In this document: piece after piece, positions 53,517-62,285 of the stretch
Layout of the letters: the number at the start of each line of letters is the position of its first letter
How positions within the stretch are numbered: the stretch's first letter is position 1
From: Pedobacter panaciterrae
GTDB taxonomy: Bacteria > Bacteroidota > Bacteroidia > Sphingobacteriales > Sphingobacteriaceae
Direction: 5' to 3'
Length of the DNA stretch: 64,000 nucleotides
NCBI RefSeq assembly: GCF_013204795.1
Contig: NZ_JABMKW010000004.1
Location: 1-64,000 of the forward strand
Program-made: the position numbers and the translations under genes
The notes under the pieces: generated by a model
What the model saw: the letters and a program-made list of their open reading frames with translations, nothing else
Told to the model about the DNA's origin: nothing
Databases searched by the model: none

Positions 53517-54815
53517 TTGTTCAAAATATTTTTCCTTTTGGACAATACCGAAATCATAGAAAAACCAGATCCTTTTTACGCAGTCCTGCTATACAGGGAA
53601 TTCCGATCTTATCTGGGCATGCGTTTCTTTTTTACATTCGCATATCAAATGCAAGCCGTTATTATTGGCTTCCACGTCTATCACTTAACAAAAGACCCTC
53701 TTGCCTTAGGCCTTGTAGGTCTTTGCGAAGCAATTCCTGCCATTGGCATTGCCTTATATGGAGGTTACATTGCTGATAAATCAGAGAAAAGAGGCCTTTT
53801 ACTAAAAGTATTTTTTGGCGTATTTCTGTGCTCTTTAGTAATGCTTATCGTTACTACAAAGCAAATGCATGCTTACATCCCCACAAGCTATATTGTGCCA
53901 ATTATGTATTTGATGGTATTCGGCATAGGTATAGCAAGAGGTTTTTTTAGTCCGGCTACATTCTCTTTAATGGCGCAGATTATCCCAAAAAGATTGTATC
54001 CAAAGTCGAGTACCTGGAATAGTACCAGCTGGCAACTTGCTTCTATCCTTGGACCCATGACGGGAGGACTAATTTATGGCTTCTATGGCATCACGGTTAC
54101 TTACTATGTAATTATCACCTTCATATCCATCTCATTAGTTTGTATCTTCTTTTTAAAGTCTCACCCACCAACCTTTATTCCAAAAGAAAGTATTGTAAAA
54201 AGCCTAACAGAAGGCGTACAATTTGTATTTAAAAACAAAATGATGCTTGGCGCAATGAGCCTCGACCTGTTTTCTGTGTTTTTTGGAGGAGCTGTAGCAT
54301 TGCTGCCAGTGTTTGCTAATGATATCCTCAAAGTAGGTCCAGAGGGATTAGGCCTCATGCGAGCAGCTGCATCTACAGGTGCTGTACTCACAATGCTTAT
54401 CATGACCGTTTACTCTCCTATGAACAAGCCATGGAGAAACCTTTTGATTGCGGTAACCGGCTTTGGAACCAGTATCATCTGCTACGGTCTATCTAAAAAC
54501 TTCTACTTAACGCTTGCACTTCTCTTTGCAGAAGGCGCATTTGATAGCGTAAGTGTAATCATCAGGTCTACCATTATGCAGTTGCTAACTCCAGATGACA
54601 TGCGCGGCCGTGTATCTGCTGTAAACAGTATGTTTATTGGCTCTTCAAATGAAATAGGTGCTTTTGAATCAGGTTTAACTGCAAAACTGATGAGAACAGT
54701 GCCCGCCGTAGTATTTGGAGGTAGCATGACCATTCTCGTTGCAGGTATTACCTACCTCAAAACAAAAAACTTAACCAAACTAACATTACAGGAAATAAAC
54801 GAGCAGAATGTTTAA
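53517..54815 (+). CDS. MFS transporter (ENTS/MFS_3-like exporter)
   Basis: Major facilitator of 432 residues with twelve hydrophobic segments, similar to the EntS/MFS_3 group (MFS signature ALGLVGLCEAIPAIGIALYGGYIADKSEKRGLL; later AEGAFDSVSVIIRSTIMQLLTPDDMRGRVSAVNSMFIGSSNEIGAFESG). Substrate unknown. The start is uncertain: TTG 53517 overlaps a TACATTTG -7-like box, so TTG 53538 may be used instead. It is 45 bases past the thiE-like gene and ends 2 bases from the convergent ABC gene. Confidence 0.85.
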   Translation: MFKIFFLLDNTEIIEKPDPFYAVLLYREFRSYLGMRFFFTFAYQMQAVIIGFHVYHLTKDPLALGLVGLCEAIPAIGIALYGGYIADKSEKRGLLLKVFFGVFLCSLVMLIVTTKQMHAYIPTSYIVPIMYLMVFGIGIARGFFSPATFSLMAQIIPKRLYPKSSTWNSTSWQLASILGPMTGGLIYGFYGITVTYYVIITFISISLVCIFFLKSHPPTFIPKESIVKSLTEGVQFVFKNKMMLGAMSLDLFSVFFGGAVALLPVFANDILKVGPEGLGLMRAAASTGAVLTMLIMTVYSPMNKPWRNLLIAVTGFGTSIICYGLSKNFYLTLALLFAEGAFDSVSVIIRSTIMQLLTPDDMRGRVSAVNSMFIGSSNEIGAFESGLTAKLMRTVPAVVFGGSMTILVAGITYLKTKNLTKLTLQEINEQNV

Positions 54816-54817
54816 CC

Positions 54818-56569
54818 TTAAACGATAGAGAACCTTTCACCCACCTGTTGTCTCCACATCGCATAGTACAAACCATTCTGAAGCACAAGCTCATCGTGAG
54901 TTCCCTGCTCAATTACATTCCCTTTTTCCAATACATAGATCCTATCGGCGTGTTTAATTGTCGATAAGCGGTGGGCAATTAATATCGTCATGTGGTTATC
55001 TATATCAGAAACCTCTCTTATTGTTGCTGTAATTTCTTCTTCCGTTAAAGAATCCAACGATGAGGTTGCCTCATCAAAAACCAGGATATCCGGCTTGCGC
55101 AATAGTGCTCTGGCAATAGACAAACGTTGCTTTTCACCTCCCGAAACCTTCACTCCACCTTCACCAATCATGGTATCCAGGCCTTTATCCGCTCTGGCCA
55201 ATAAGTTCTGACAAGCTGCCTGATGTAATACCTTCATACACTCCTCATCGGTTGCCTCAGGCCTTACAAACTGCAAATTCTCTCTTATTGTTCCAGAAAA
55301 CAATTGCGTATCCTGCGTTACAAAGCCTATTTTTTCTCGTAATTCATCAAGATCTATGTTGGTAGCCGTAACTCCGTTATACTTAATGGCTCCTTCCTTA
55401 GGCTCATATAACCCTACAAGAAGTTTAACAAGCGTAGTTTTACCAGAGCCTGATGGCCCTACAAAGGCAATCGTTTCTCCAAGGTTCGTTTCGAAATTAA
55501 TGCTATTTAAGGCGTTAGTAGAGGCCGATTGGTGCTTAAAGCTAACCTCATCAAATTCTAATTTTTTGATTTTAGCAATTGATGCCGGATTATCAGGTTT
55601 CTTATCTTTTGGAATAGACATGATCCGCTCAAAATTATTTAGCGATACCTCCGTTTCCCTGTAAACATTAATGATATTACCCAATTCCTGCAAGGGACCA
55701 AAAATAAAGAACGAGTAAATGAATAGTGAGAAGAACTCACCCACCGTAATTCTTCCTGCAAAGATCAGGTACATCATCAAAAAGAGCAGCCCGTTACGCA
55801 ACAGGTTCACAAACGTTCCCTGGATAAAGCTTAAACTTCGGATGTATTTTACCTTTTTAAGCTCTAGTCCTAAAATCTTCGTGGTTGTAGTATTTAACCT
55901 GTTTATTTCCTGTTTGGCAAGTCCCAGACTTTTTACCAGCTCAATATTACGCAGCGATTCTGTGGTAGAACCTGCAAGTGATGTTGTTTCTGCTACAATA
56001 TTCTTTTGAACTTTTTTAATCCGTTTACTTAAAAACGAACTTAAAAACCCAAGTAAAGGAATAGAAGAAAAATACACCACAGCAATAACCCAATATACAG
56101 AGATGGCATAAACGGTCACAAAAATGATCCCGATAATACTTGTAAACAAAACATTTATTACCGCCTGAACCAGTTTCTCAGTATCAATCCTAACTTTTTG
56201 TAAAATACCTAATGTTTCTCCGCTGCGCTGATCTTCAAAAACCTGATATGGCAGTTCCAAAGAATGAGCAAGACCATCGGAATATATTTTAGCTCCCAGT
56301 CTTTGCGTAATCACATTTACATAATAGTCCTGAAAATTCTTGGCGATGCGGGAAACCATTGCTGCTCCCATAGCCAATAAAATAAGTACCCCGGCACCCT
56401 TTATAAACTCATCAGTAGTATAATGCTTATAGTTCGTTACATACTTATCAATGATCAGGCGAAAAACATAGGGATCAAGAAAAGAAAATATCTGATTAAC
56501 TGCAGCCAGAAACAAGGCCAGAAATATCAGACCTTTATAGTTTTTTAAATAGCTGAATAAGATTTTCAT
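54818..56569 (-). CDS. ABC exporter half-transporter (MsbA/LmrA type)
   Basis: A 583-residue fused permease-ATPase: six transmembrane helices (to about 305) then an ATPase with Walker A GPSGSGKTT, Q-loop FVTQDTQ, signature VSGGEKQRL, Walker B ILVFDEATSSLD and H-loop AHRLST. A homodimer is expected. Substrates of this type include lipids, drugs or peptides. No neighbour gives a strong clue; it is convergent with the MFS gene and lies upstream of nothing co-directional except frr further upstream. Confidence 0.92.
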   Translation of the reverse strand: MKILFSYLKNYKGLIFLALFLAAVNQIFSFLDPYVFRLIIDKYVTNYKHYTTDEFIKGAGVLILLAMGAAMVSRIAKNFQDYYVNVITQRLGAKIYSDGLAHSLELPYQVFEDQRSGETLGILQKVRIDTEKLVQAVINVLFTSIIGIIFVTVYAISVYWVIAVVYFSSIPLLGFLSSFLSKRIKKVQKNIVAETTSLAGSTTESLRNIELVKSLGLAKQEINRLNTTTTKILGLELKKVKYIRSLSFIQGTFVNLLRNGLLFLMMYLIFAGRITVGEFFSLFIYSFFIFGPLQELGNIINVYRETEVSLNNFERIMSIPKDKKPDNPASIAKIKKLEFDEVSFKHQSASTNALNSINFETNLGETIAFVGPSGSGKTTLVKLLVGLYEPKEGAIKYNGVTATNIDLDELREKIGFVTQDTQLFSGTIRENLQFVRPEATDEECMKVLHQAACQNLLARADKGLDTMIGEGGVKVSGGEKQRLSIARALLRKPDILVFDEATSSLDSLTEEEITATIREVSDIDNHMTILIAHRLSTIKHADRIYVLEKGNVIEQGTHDELVLQNGLYYAMWRQQVGERFSIV

Positions 56570-56652
56570 AAATAAAATTTGTTAAAAATAAACAAAGGGA
56601 ATGAAGCATTACTTCCATTCCCTTTAATTTACGTATAAATTATAATCCTGAC

Positions 56653-57216
56653 CTAAACAGTCATGATATCCTTTTCTTTTGCTTCGGCATGTTTATCTAT
56701 TTTTACAATGTAAGCATCGGTAATTTTTTGAACTTCAGCCTCACCTGTTTTGATCTCATCATCAGAAACACTTTCACCTTTCAATTTCTTAACCTTTTCG
56801 TTGGCATCTTTACGGATGTTACGAACGGTAATACGACCTCTTTCGGCTTCCTCTTTAACCTTTTTAACTAAATCCTTTCTACGCTCTTCAGTTAAAGGAG
56901 GAACTACCAAACGGATAATAATACCATCGTTTTGAGGGTTAATACCTATGTTTGCTTCCATAATTGCACGTTCAATAGGAACTAGCAAAGCCTTTTCCCA
57001 AGGCTGTATAAGCAACGTACGAGCATCAGGTGTATTGATACTTGCAACCTGGCTTAAAGGAGTAGGATTTCCGTAATAATCAACCATAATACCATCCAGC
57101 ATACCAGCAGAAGCCTTTCCTGCACGAATTTTCGTCAGTTCCGACTCGCAGTGCAAAATGGCTTTTTCCATGGTAGCCTGAGCATCTTGTAATTGTTTCT
57201 TTATGAGGTCATTCAT
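56653..57216 (-). CDS. frr: Ribosome recycling factor
   Basis: RRF (187 residues, normal length) splits post-termination ribosomes with EF-G. The helical arm signature ELTKIRAGKASAGMLDGI and VDYYGNPTPLSQVASI, as well as RIAPPLTEERRKDLVKKVKEEAE-like residues (VVPPLTEERRKDLVKKVKEE), are present. It follows pyrH with a 40-base gap on the same strand, the usual pyrH-frr arrangement. Confidence 0.97.
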   Translation of the reverse strand: MNDLIKKQLQDAQATMEKAILHCESELTKIRAGKASAGMLDGIMVDYYGNPTPLSQVASINTPDARTLLIQPWEKALLVPIERAIMEANIGINPQNDGIIIRLVVPPLTEERRKDLVKKVKEEAERGRITVRNIRKDANEKVKKLKGESVSDDEIKTGEAEVQKITDAYIVKIDKHAEAKEKDIMTV

Positions 57217-57256
57217 GATGTGTAAAATTTAACCAAACTTATATAAAATATTGCTA

Positions 57257-57964
57257 TTAGTTTTTAACAAGTGTACCAATGCCATCGCCATTTGCGATTT
57301 TCATGAAATTACCTGCTTTGTTCATATCAAAAACAATAATTGGGAGTTTATTTTCTTCGCAAAGCGTAAAGGCTGTCATATCCATTACGTTTAACCCATT
57401 AGCATAAACTTCTTTAAAAGTAATTTCTGAATATTTAGTAGCTGCAGGATCTTTCTCTGGATCAGCGGTATAAATACCATCAACACGGGTTCCTTTTAAA
57501 ACAACATCTGCTTTTATCTCAATTGCGCGTAAAGCAGCTGCAGAATCAGTAGTAAAATAAGGATTACCAGTACCTGCTCCAAAAATCACCACACGTCCTT
57601 TTTCAAGGTGGCGTACAGCTCTTCTGCGAATAAAAGGCTCACAAATCTGCTCCATTTTTATTGCAGTAAGCAATCTTGTTTTAAGACCTACTTTTTCAAG
57701 CGCATCTTGCAAGGCCATACTGTTAATTACTGTGGCTAGCATACCCATATAATCGGCTTGAGCACGGTCCATCCCAGATTTTTCAGCACTTAAACCTCTA
57801 AAAATATTACCACCACCAATAACAATTGCTATTTCAAGGCCTTTGGCATGTACCGCCTTAATGTCTTCAGCATACTGCTTTACAACCTCATTATCAATAC
57901 CATACTGCTTATCGCCCATTAGCGATTCGCCACTTAATTTCAATAGGATCCGTTTATACTTCAT
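57257..57964 (-). CDS. pyrH: UMP kinase
   Basis: PyrH (235 residues) phosphorylates UMP; hexameric amino-acid-kinase fold. [16 protein letters not shown] at the start, [13 protein letters not shown] (phosphate binding), [20 protein letters not shown] and [19 protein letters not shown] are all family landmarks. The gene is 23 bases downstream of nagA on the minus strand and leads into frr. Confidence 0.97.
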   Translation of the reverse strand: MKYKRILLKLSGESLMGDKQYGIDNEVVKQYAEDIKAVHAKGLEIAIVIGGGNIFRGLSAEKSGMDRAQADYMGMLATVINSMALQDALEKVGLKTRLLTAIKMEQICEPFIRRRAVRHLEKGRVVIFGAGTGNPYFTTDSAAALRAIEIKADVVLKGTRVDGIYTADPEKDPAATKYSEITFKEVYANGLNVMDMTAFTLCEENKLPIIVFDMNKAGNFMKIANGDGIGTLVKN

Positions 57965-57987
57965 GACTCCAAAAATAACTATTTGTT

Positions 57988-59109
57988 TTAATTAATAAGG
58001 CTCAAATGTTCAACTCCCTCTGCAAAAACTTTTAACAGCTCTAATTTTTCAGAAAGCAGGACCAAATTCGCCTTATTTCCAACCTTTAAATCGCCCAGTT
58101 TAGCATCCAATTCAATCAGCCTTGCCGGGTTTAGTGTGGCTAAATTCAAGGCTGCTGCCAATGGGATATCGCAATACGCCACACAGTTTTGTACCGCTTG
58201 TAACATTGTTATGTTAGATCCAGATAAAGTTCCATCTGGAGTAATGAATTTCTCACCCGAAAGCTGATGCTGATAAGGCCCGATATTACATGAAGTAACC
58301 GCATCAGTTATCAAAAACATTCTTTCACGGAGCAGCTTGTAGCTCATTTTTACAATTTCAAAATCCACATGATTTCCATCTGCAATAATGCTTGCCATTG
58401 CCTTAGGGTGACTAAATACCGCGGCAGGCAAATTCGGTGATCTATGATGTATAGAAGGCATTGCATTAAACAAATGCGTTGTGGTTTTAAAGCCCATATC
58501 ATAAGCTGCAGTAGCTTGCTCAAAATTGGCATCACTATGCCCCAGCGATAACACGATATTATTATCTAGCAGGTAATTGATAACCTCATCGTCCTGAAGT
58601 TCGGCAGCAATGGTCATCATTTTTACCGTACCATCTGCATATTCAAGTAACCTTTTTACCTCATCAAGGGAGGCTTTGCAAATGTATTTCTCAATATGGG
58701 CTCCTCTGCGTTTTGCATTAATATAAGGGCCCTCCAAATGTAAGCCCAGAAAACCCCTGGCTTCGCTACGATAAGCTTTTGCTGCAGCGATAGATTGATG
58801 AACAACCTCCGGAGTGTTAGTTGCTACACAAGCTAAAAAGCTTGTAGTTCCTTTACTTAGCAGATCCAAATCCATTTGACTTAGCGTGTCTGCTGTTGGG
58901 TAAGCAGAAAAAAGGTCCTTTCCACTGCCATAAATCTGAAGGTCAATAAAACCAGGACTTAAATAGCTTCCTTCGGCATCTACAATTTCATATCCGACTG
59001 GAATCTCTTCGCTGCTGATTTTAACGATCTCACCATTTTCAATTAAGACATTCTGACCTGCAACTTGCAGCCCATCCGCAAAGAACTTACAATTTTTAAT
59101 AGCTAACAT
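57988..59109 (-). CDS. nagA: N-acetylglucosamine-6-phosphate deacetylase
   Basis: NagA (373 residues) removes acetate from GlcNAc-6-P, feeding glucosamine-6-P (cf. glmS in this window) from recycled cell wall. [22 protein letters not shown], the metal site [27 protein letters not shown] and the catalytic Asp in FLITDAV are present. The start ATG 59109 (MLAIKNCKF) is chosen; the longer frame to 59130 adds seven odd residues. The IR repeat region lies upstream. Confidence 0.93.
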   Translation of the reverse strand: MLAIKNCKFFADGLQVAGQNVLIENGEIVKISSEEIPVGYEIVDAEGSYLSPGFIDLQIYGSGKDLFSAYPTADTLSQMDLDLLSKGTTSFLACVATNTPEVVHQSIAAAKAYRSEARGFLGLHLEGPYINAKRRGAHIEKYICKASLDEVKRLLEYADGTVKMMTIAAELQDDEVINYLLDNNIVLSLGHSDANFEQATAAYDMGFKTTTHLFNAMPSIHHRSPNLPAAVFSHPKAMASIIADGNHVDFEIVKMSYKLLRERMFLITDAVTSCNIGPYQHQLSGEKFITPDGTLSGSNITMLQAVQNCVAYCDIPLAAALNLATLNPARLIELDAKLGDLKVGNKANLVLLSEKLELLKVFAEGVEHLSLIN

Positions 59110-59193
59110 ACAAATACAATTATGCCCCAAACTTATATAAAAGTTTTTATTAGAACGTTTCCTGAATAAAAAGAAAAAAAGAGAGCCGCTGCC

Positions 59194-59283
59194 GTCATCG
59201 ACGATAGGAGAGATCTCTTGATCAAGAAATAACCATAAATCAAATTAGCATAACCAAGAGATCTCTCCTATCGTCGAGATGAC
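59194..59283. repeat. Palindromic repeat (REP/MITE-like)
   Basis: Left arm 59194-59220 and right arm 59255-59283 are inverted copies differing only by a 2-base insertion (CGACGATAGG versus CTCGACGATAGG), carrying AGAGATCTCT in both. The spacer is 34 bases. Adjacent CGAGATGACGG (59299-59309) repeats part of the arm. No gene lies inside. Similar GTCATC palindromes are dispersed in Bacteroidota, but copy number cannot be seen here. Confidence 0.6.
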
Positions 59284-59349
59284 GCAGTGTGTGTGTTCGA
59301 GATGACGGTGTGTCTTTCTAATGCTAAGTTCTCAGAATAACGAAAACAA

Positions 59350-59387
59350 AAATGAGGGTATATCATCATTATGACATACCCTCATTT
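59350..59387. terminator. Terminator after tsf
   Basis: AAATGAGGGTAT (59350-59361) and ATACCCTCATTT (59376-59387) form a perfect 12-base stem with a 14-base loop, on the 3' side of tsf (minus strand), where T-rich sequence follows on the transcript. Confidence 0.8.
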
Positions 59388-59405
59388 AATATAAAATAAA
59401 AGCGA

Positions 59406-60245
59406 TTAAGCTCCTAATTGTACGCGTTTAAATGCAGTAACAGTTAAACCGTTAGCTGTATCATTTAAGAATTTACGAACATCTTTAGATGAGTCTTTAA
59501 CAAATTCCTGGTTCAATAAAGTACTGTCTTTGTAGAATTTGTTCAATTTACCAGCAGCAATTTTTTCTACCATTTCTTCAGGTTTACCTTCAGCACGGAT
59601 TTGTTCTTTAGCGATTTCAGTTTCACGCTCAATAGTAGTTGCATCAACATCAGCTTTATCTAAAGCAACTGGGTTCATAGCAGCAATTTGCATTGCAACA
59701 TCTTTACCTGCTTCGTCAACACCAGCAACAGCTTGGTTTAAAGCAACCAAAACACCTAAACGGTAGTTACCGTGGATGTAAGGAACAACTTTCTCACCTG
59801 ATACTGTTTCAAATTTAGAAATACCGATTTTCTCACCGATTTTACCAGTGTTTTCGATAATGATATCAGAAACTTTCTGACCATCAACTTCTAAAGATAA
59901 AAGCTCTTCTAATGAAGCAGGGTTTTTATCTATAGCTAAATCAGTAAATTTATTAGCTAATGCAACGAAATCAGCGTTTTTAGCAACAAAGTCAGTTTCG
60001 CAGTTTAATTCAACAACAACACCACGTTTGCCATCAGCTGTAGCTTTAGCAATAACAACTCCTTCGTTAGAATCACGATCCTGACGTGAAGCTGCTACTT
60101 TAGCACCTTTTTTACGTAAGTAATCAACCGCAGCTTCGAAATCACCGTTAGCTTCGATTAATGCTTTTTTGCAGTCCATCATACCAGCACCGGTTTGTTG
60201 GCGCAATTTGTTTACATCTGCTGCAGAAATTTGTACTGTAGACAT
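59406..60245 (-). CDS. tsf: Translation elongation factor Ts
   Basis: EF-Ts (279 residues) recycles EF-Tu. The UBA-type start LRQQTGAGMMDCKKALIEANGDFEAAVDYLRKKG with the Thr-Gly-Ala-Gly-Met motif is diagnostic, followed by RGVVVELNCETDFVAKN and IHGNYRLGVLVALN. Minus strand, 100 bases after rpsB; a long hairpin lies in that gap. Confidence 0.97.
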   Translation of the reverse strand: MSTVQISAADVNKLRQQTGAGMMDCKKALIEANGDFEAAVDYLRKKGAKVAASRQDRDSNEGVVIAKATADGKRGVVVELNCETDFVAKNADFVALANKFTDLAIDKNPASLEELLSLEVDGQKVSDIIIENTGKIGEKIGISKFETVSGEKVVPYIHGNYRLGVLVALNQAVAGVDEAGKDVAMQIAAMNPVALDKADVDATTIERETEIAKEQIRAEGKPEEMVEKIAAGKLNKFYKDSTLLNQEFVKDSSKDVRKFLNDTANGLTVTAFKRVQLGA

Positions 60246-60278
60246 TTTATTTCCTTTTTAAGTTATTATCAAAAATTA

Positions 60279-60331
60279 TGGGTTGTACGTGATTGTTGTA
60301 AGTAAACCTCCAACGCACAGCATACAACCCA
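60279..60331. promoter_or_regulatory. Stem-loop between rpsB and tsf
   Basis: GGGTTGTA (60280-60287) pairs with TACAACCC (60323-60330), joined by a 35-base loop. The loop lacks obvious further pairing. It may be an RNA processing or attenuation site between the two cistrons. Confidence 0.35.
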
Positions 60332-60345
60332 AATTATATTATTAA

Positions 60346-61176
60346 TTAAGCTTCTTCGCTTGTACCTTCTTCGGTTTCAGCTTCGCTACTTACTTTTTTT
60401 CTTCTTGCACCAGGAGCAGCAGCTTCAGGAGCATCAGCAGCAGCTTTAGCAGCTACAGCCTCTTTTTCAGTTTCTTCGTCTTTTTCACGTTTGCGCTCAT
60501 CTAAACCTTCTTCAATTGCTTTGATGATAACATCAGTAATTAAAGAGATAGATTTAGTTGCATCATCATTCGCTGGGATTGGGAAATCGATGTTTGAAGG
60601 GTCAGAGTTAGTATCAACCATTGCAAAAGTTGGAATGTTTAATTTCAACGCTTCGCTAACAGCGATGTGCTCTTTTTTAACGTCAATTAAAAAGATAGCA
60701 GCTGGTAAACGGTTTAAATCCGCGATACCACCTAATAAGCTTTCTAGTTTGATACGCTCACGCTGAATCATTAAACGCTCCTTTTTAGAAAGGATCGAAT
60801 AAGTACCGTCTTTAGTCATTTTATCGATGGTAACCATCTTTTTGATTGACTTACGTACGGTAGCAAAGTTAGTTAACATACCACCTAACCAACGTTCAGT
60901 TACGAAAGGCATGTTTACTTTTTTTGCTTGCTCAGCAACAATTTCTTTAGCTTGTTTCTTAGTAGCTACGAAAAGAATCTTACGACCAGATTTAACGATC
61001 TGTTTGATTGCTGAAGCAGCTTCTTCAGTTTTAGTTAAAGTTTTATTTAAATCTATAATGTGGATACCATTGCGCTCCATGAAAATGTAAGGCGCCATTT
61101 TTGGGTTCCATTTACGGGTAAGGTGACCAAAGTGTACACCTGCATCCAATAAGTCTTGATATGTAGTTCTTGCCAT
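60346..61176 (-). CDS. rpsB: 30S ribosomal protein S2
   Basis: uS2, 276 residues. DLLDAGVHFGHLTRKWNPKMAPYIF, KILFVATKKQAKEIV and ERWLGGMLTNF are the conserved S2 blocks. The C-terminal 40 residues are an Ala/Glu/Lys-rich tail (EEKEAVAAKAAADAPEAAAP) not found in E. coli S2 and likely disordered. Third in a rplM-rpsI-rpsB-tsf cluster; 18 bases after rpsI. Confidence 0.97.
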   Translation of the reverse strand: MARTTYQDLLDAGVHFGHLTRKWNPKMAPYIFMERNGIHIIDLNKTLTKTEEAASAIKQIVKSGRKILFVATKKQAKEIVAEQAKKVNMPFVTERWLGGMLTNFATVRKSIKKMVTIDKMTKDGTYSILSKKERLMIQRERIKLESLLGGIADLNRLPAAIFLIDVKKEHIAVSEALKLNIPTFAMVDTNSDPSNIDFPIPANDDATKSISLITDVIIKAIEEGLDERKREKDEETEKEAVAAKAAADAPEAAAPGARRKKVSSEAETEEGTSEEA

Positions 61177-61194
61177 TGTTTTGTCTCCTTAAGA

Positions 61195-61581
61195 TTAACG
61201 TTTACTGAATTGGAATTTCTTACGTGCTTTTTTACGTCCTGGTTTCTTACGTTCAACCATACGCATATCACGGGTCATTAACCCTTTAGCACGTAATGCT
61301 GGTTTTTTCTCAGCATCTAATTCAACAATAGCTTTAGCGATAGCTAAACGAACTGCTTCTGCTTGACCTTTAACACCTCCACCAGCTACGTTTACATTTA
61401 CATCATACTGACCAACTAGTTCAGAAACTTCGAACGATTGGTTAACAATGTATTGTAATGGTAACGTTGGGAAATATACTTTGTGGTCTTTACCATTTAC
61501 GGTAATAGTGCCGTTGCCTTCTTTTAAATAGATACGTGCAACAGCTGTTTTTCTTCTTCCTGAAGTGTTTGTAACTGACAT
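61195..61581 (-). CDS. rpsI: 30S ribosomal protein S9
   Basis: uS9, 128 residues. NTSGRRKTAVARIYLKEGNGTITVNGKD at the start and the C-terminal DMRMVERKKPGRKKARKKFQFSKR, with the terminal Lys-Arg that reaches the P-site tRNA, are conserved. It follows rplM by 11 bases. Confidence 0.97.
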   Translation of the reverse strand: MSVTNTSGRRKTAVARIYLKEGNGTITVNGKDHKVYFPTLPLQYIVNQSFEVSELVGQYDVNVNVAGGGVKGQAEAVRLAIAKAIVELDAEKKPALRAKGLMTRDMRMVERKKPGRKKARKKFQFSKR

Positions 61582-61592
61582 TTCTTCTTTAA

Positions 61593-62036
61593 TTAAAGTT
61601 TAATGGTTTTTGGTGATTGTGCCTCGTGCGGATGCTCTGAACCTGCGTAAACATATAAGTTGGTGTATAATTTAGCACCAAGTTTAGTTTTAGGTAACAT
61701 ACCACGAACAGCTTTCTCGATAACACGTTTTGGGTGTTTAGCCATTAACTCTTTTGGAGAAATGAAACGCTGACCACCTGGGTATCCGGTGTAAGAAGTA
61801 TAAATTTTCTCTGAAAATTTATTTCCGGTCAACTTAACCTTGTCTGCATTAATAACGATAACGTTATCACCGCAGTCTACGTGTGGGGTATACTCAGGCT
61901 TGTTTTTACCACGGATGATCATTGCGATCTTCGATGACAAGCGCCCCAAAATCTCGCCTTGTGCGTCAACAACAACCCACTGTTTGTTAACAGTTTTTGC
62001 ATTGGCAGAGACAGTTTTGTAACTTAACGTATTCAC
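61593..62036 (-). CDS. rplM: 50S ribosomal protein L13
   Basis: uL13, 147 residues. WVVVDAQGEILGRLSSKIAMIIRGKNKPEYTPHVDCGDNVIVINADKV, YTSYTGYPGG and VRGMLPKTKLGAKLYTNLYVYAGSEHPHEAQ are family blocks. The start codon is GTG. First gene of rplM-rpsI-rpsB-tsf. A good promoter and a leader hairpin lie directly upstream. Confidence 0.97.
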   Translation of the reverse strand: MNTLSYKTVSANAKTVNKQWVVVDAQGEILGRLSSKIAMIIRGKNKPEYTPHVDCGDNVIVINADKVKLTGNKFSEKIYTSYTGYPGGQRFISPKELMAKHPKRVIEKAVRGMLPKTKLGAKLYTNLYVYAGSEHPHEAQSPKTIKL

Positions 62037-62073
62037 TTGCTTGTATTTAATTTGTTTAACAATTATTTATTCC

Positions 62074-62088
62074 CCCTAAATTTTAGGG
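62074..62088. promoter_or_regulatory. Leader hairpin of rplM
   Basis: CCCTAAA and TTTAGGG form a short palindrome just downstream of the predicted start of the rplM transcript. It could be a binding site for a ribosomal protein, but that is unproven. Confidence 0.35.
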
Positions 62089-62092
62089 ACTG

Positions 62093-62123
62093 CAAAGATA
62101 GTGTAATATCTTTAATTGTCAAA
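62093..62123 (-). promoter_or_regulatory. Promoter of rplM-rpsI-rpsB-tsf
   Basis: On the minus strand TTTG (62120-62123), then 19 bases, then TATCTTTG (62093-62100): an exact match to the Bacteroidota -33/-7 consensus. It lies 57 bases before the rplM start. Confidence 0.8.
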
Positions 62124-62188
62124 CAGTTGAAGAAATATTATTAGAATAATAACGGGAAACGCTCTCCGTCAAAAATTTTTAAGCAATT

Positions 62189-62231
62189 TTTATACAATCT
62201 TAACACAAGGTTTATACAATGTTTATACAAT
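62189..62231. repeat. Three direct repeats TTTATACAAT
   Basis: TTTATACAAT occurs at 62189-62198, 62211-62220 and 62222-62231. Spacing is 22 and 11 bases, i.e. whole helical turns, so the copies face the same side of DNA. They lie 66-108 bases upstream of the rplM -33 box and just after the SDR stop codon. Confidence 0.55.
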
Positions 62232-62285
62232 CAAAAACTGTTTAAACGCTGTTTTACATCTGTATAACTAAAGCTCAGTCTGGCT

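Noticed and set aside
62189..62231. CRISPR-like array
   Set aside because: Repeats are only 10 bases with 1- and 12-base gaps, far from CRISPR structure; no cas genes.
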